Source: Smithella sp. UBA2180 (GTDB lineage: Bacteria; Desulfobacterota; Syntrophia; Syntrophales; Smithellaceae). Taken from it: a stretch of DNA of 7,897 bases. Below are positions 6,053 to 7,897 of this stretch, one piece after another. Location: the NCBI GenBank assembly GCA_002327415.1, contig DCVU01000145.1:1-7897 (forward strand), read 5' to 3'. A model generated the notes under the pieces. It saw only the letters and a program-made list of their open reading frames with translations, did not search any database and was not told the origin of the DNA. The translations under genes and the position numbers were made by a program. The first letter of the stretch is position 1. Each line of letters begins with the position of its first letter.

Positions 6053-7687
6053 ATGGCAACGAATCACACTACTATTACAGAATTTGACAACTGGTTGACT
6101 CAAATTGAAGGACAAAACCTTGAGTTCAAGACGGCAAAGAATTCATTTAATGAAAGTAAAGATTTGCCGGACTATTGTGCCGCCCTGGCTAATGAAGGCG
6201 GAGGTAAGCTGATTTTGGGTGTTGATCCGTCGCGCAGTGTTGTTGGCACAAAAGCATTCCATGAAACGTATAACACGCTTTCCAACAAGCTTCTTTCATC
6301 GTTAGGTATAAAAATTAATGTCGAAGAATTAAAACACCCCAAAGGTCGTGTTTTGATTTTTCATATTCCATCACGACCACCTGGACAGCCGGTAAAGTCA
6401 ACCGGCAAATATCGTTACCCCATGCGCGCCGGTGAATCACTCGTAGAAATGGACAGCATGACATTGAAAGCAATTCTCAATGAAACCATGCCTGATTTTT
6501 CCAGTAAAATAGTAGAAAGATTGTCATTGTCTGATATGGACGAAACGGCCCTTGAAAACTTCAAGGTTCGGTGGATACAGAAAGCAGGAAGACCGGATTA
6601 TCGAGATTTCACCACTGAAAAAATGCTGCGAAATATCGGCATAATGTCAGAAGATGGAATTAATTATGCCGGTTTGATCCTGTTTGCTAAAAAAGAAAAA
6701 ATTGATCGTTACTTGCCGGGTAGTGAAATTATTTTTGAATGGCGGCAAGCTGCAAGCAAGATCGCCCATGACTTTCGTATCAACTGGCGGGAACCTTTTT
6801 TTAAAATATACAACGAAATCTGGTCAAACATCAATGCCCGCAATCTGCGAATTCCTTTTCAGGAGGGGCTCTTCCAGAGGGAAATTTTCGCCTATAGTGA
6901 GAAGCCCATCCGAGAAGCAGTGCTTAATGCCGTTGCTCATAGAGATTATAATATCATCACACAATCCATTTTCATTACAGCCTCACCGGAAAAATTTACC
7001 ATAGAAAGTCCCGGCGGTTTTCTTCCGGGCATAACACCTGAAAATGTTCTGTATAAACGAGAATGGCGAAACCGCTGCATAGCAGAAACGCTGGAGAAAG
7101 CGGGACTGGTCGAACGCTCCGGCCAAGGCATGGATGACATCTTCGAGCAAACCATCAGAGAAGGAAAAGGGCTGCCTGATTTATCAAAAAGCGATAATTT
7201 TAGTGTTCGACTCATAATACCCGCACAGGTAAAGGATAGAAATTTCGTTTTATTCCTGGAAAAGATTACCAACGAAAAACAAATAACACTGTCATTTGAG
7301 GAAATATATCAACTGGAGATTATCAGAGAAAAACAGCCGGTAACCAAACCGGGATACAAAGACAAGTTTCTTGAATACGGCATTATTGAGCCAGTCGGCA
7401 AAACCAGAGGGCGCCAATACATTCTTTCGCACCGATACTATGTCCTTGAAGGTAAAACTGGGTTATATACAAGACTAAAGGGCATACCCCGTGAAAAACA
7501 AAAGGAACTTATTATCCGCCATTTAATGAAAAATAAAAAAGGGATCATGAAAGATTTTCTAGATATTTTCCCGGAATTAAAAGCCATGAACATCTCTAAT
7601 CTTCTCAGGGAATTAAAAAAGGAAGGCAAAATTTGTCACCTGGGGCCACGAAATACAGGACATTGGGAACTCGTTAAAAATACATAA
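6053..7687 (+). CDS. AlbA_2 (Schlafen-type) / GHKL ATPase / winged-helix protein, 544 aa
   Basis: Domains read in order. An N-terminal AlbA_2-type nucleic-acid-binding domain (about 15-130) contains NLEFKTAKNSF (Glu24, Lys26) and the ALANEGGGKLILGVD block. A middle region is followed by a GHKL-type ATP-binding region (about 275-400) with REAVLNAVAHRDY (287-299, Asn292 and the HRDY signature), ESPGGF (318-323) and ERSGQGMDDI (354-363). A C-terminal winged helix (about 483-544) follows. This architecture is usually annotated as a putative transcriptional regulator or ATP-binding protein (COG2865 type); some relatives occur in defence-gene neighbourhoods, but no such partner is visible here. The specific function is unknown. 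ATG at 6053 is preferred over an in-frame TTG at 5996, which would add 19 residues outside the domain; neither has a clear Shine-Dalgarno site. The gene appears monocistronic, 408 bp after hrpA, with its own promoter. Confidence 0.85.
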   Translation: MATNHTTITEFDNWLTQIEGQNLEFKTAKNSFNESKDLPDYCAALANEGGGKLILGVDPSRSVVGTKAFHETYNTLSNKLLSSLGIKINVEELKHPKGRVLIFHIPSRPPGQPVKSTGKYRYPMRAGESLVEMDSMTLKAILNETMPDFSSKIVERLSLSDMDETALENFKVRWIQKAGRPDYRDFTTEKMLRNIGIMSEDGINYAGLILFAKKEKIDRYLPGSEIIFEWRQAASKIAHDFRINWREPFFKIYNEIWSNINARNLRIPFQEGLFQREIFAYSEKPIREAVLNAVAHRDYNIITQSIFITASPEKFTIESPGGFLPGITPENVLYKREWRNRCIAETLEKAGLVERSGQGMDDIFEQTIREGKGLPDLSKSDNFSVRLIIPAQVKDRNFVLFLEKITNEKQITLSFEEIYQLEIIREKQPVTKPGYKDKFLEYGIIEPVGKTRGRQYILSHRYYVLEGKTGLYTRLKGIPREKQKELIIRHLMKNKKGIMKDFLDIFPELKAMNISNLLRELKKEGKICHLGPRNTGHWELVKNT

Positions 7688-7688
7688 C

Positions 7689-7715
7689 ATCATGGTATAA
7701 ATACATGACCATGAT
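7689..7715. terminator. Hairpin just after the AlbA_2 gene (possible terminator or operator)
   Basis: atcatggt (7689-7696) and accatgat (7708-7715) form a perfect 8-bp stem with an 11-base loop, starting directly after the stop codon. No T-run follows, so it is a weak candidate for an intrinsic terminator. It could equally be a protein-binding palindrome. Confidence 0.3.
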
Positions 7716-7840
7716 CATTATCTACTTAATAATAAAGCTTATTTCATTAACTAATTACATTTAGTTTACATTGAAACCATAGACTAATGAAATTTTAGCG
7801 TTTCAGTCATAGCCTATTGCTTAATTGGGAAAGCGACCCA

Positions 7841-7897
7841 ATGACAGACGGCGAAAAGATGGATTTGTCGCACCGCCGGGCTGCTGGGCGGCAACTG
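7841..7897 (+). CDS. Possible 5' end of a further gene (partial, cut by window edge)
   Basis: An ATG at 7841 opens a frame to the window end (19 codons, MTDGEKMDLSHRRAAGRQL); a second ATG lies at 7859. Base composition shifts from AT-rich to GC-rich here, as expected at the edge of a coding region. No clear ribosome binding site precedes 7841, and the start overlaps a small hairpin (attggg 7824-7829 with cccaat 7837-7842). The product cannot be named from 19 residues. Confidence 0.25.
   Translation, partial: MTDGEKMDLSHRRAAGRQL

Noticed and set aside
7741..7793. Inverted repeat atttcatta / taatgaaat
   Set aside because: Only 9 AT-rich base pairs with a 35-base loop in AT-rich DNA, which is easily due to chance.

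Overview
The window looks like a chromosomal segment of a Gram-negative bacterium, most plausibly deltaproteobacterial (Desulfobacterota, for example a Syntrophales-like genome). This placement is inference. It rests on a full-length HrpA helicase, moderate G+C, and short palindromic repeat types (a GGGAGGG-rich hairpin and a GAAGCAATCTC / GATTGCC...GCAATGACA repeat) that I associate with such genomes. No rRNA, tRNA or CRISPR is visible.

Layout. Positions 1-82 are the right-hand end of an insertion sequence whose body lies outside the window, including the last five codons of its transposase. Six bases later, 89-1418 holds a complete 1330-bp IS481-like element with near-perfect 26-bp terminal inverted repeats and one intact DDE transposase gene (182-1354). 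The first 82 bases align without gaps to the last 82 bases of the complete element (68/82 identical). Two diverged relatives therefore stand head-to-tail. Each right end carries two direct copies of a 20-bp end motif at a 27-bp period; the left end has one.

Beyond the element, with its own promoter (1445-1474) and a good ribosome binding site, lies hrpA (1508-5644), a 1378-residue DEAH-box RNA helicase. All core helicase motifs and the long C-terminal domain are present. Near the C-terminus, a G-rich hairpin plus a nested palindromic repeat (about 5301-5440) sits inside the reading frame and adds roughly 45 residues not expected from the family. This is the most interesting feature of the window.

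A 408-bp region (5645-6052) follows, with no convincing gene but a very good sigma-70-type promoter at 5823-5851. It appears to drive a single gene (6053-7687) for a protein with an AlbA_2/Schlafen-type domain, a GHKL-type ATP-binding region and a C-terminal winged helix. The window closes with an AT-rich intergenic stretch containing small hairpins and, at the edge, a possible start of another gene.

The genes do not form an evident operon: the two host genes are separated by more than 400 bp and each has its own promoter candidate. I found no convincing new multi-gene system. The noteworthy signals are the in-frame repeat in hrpA, the paired IS relatives with asymmetric ends, and the orphan AlbA_2-ATPase gene with a long leader.
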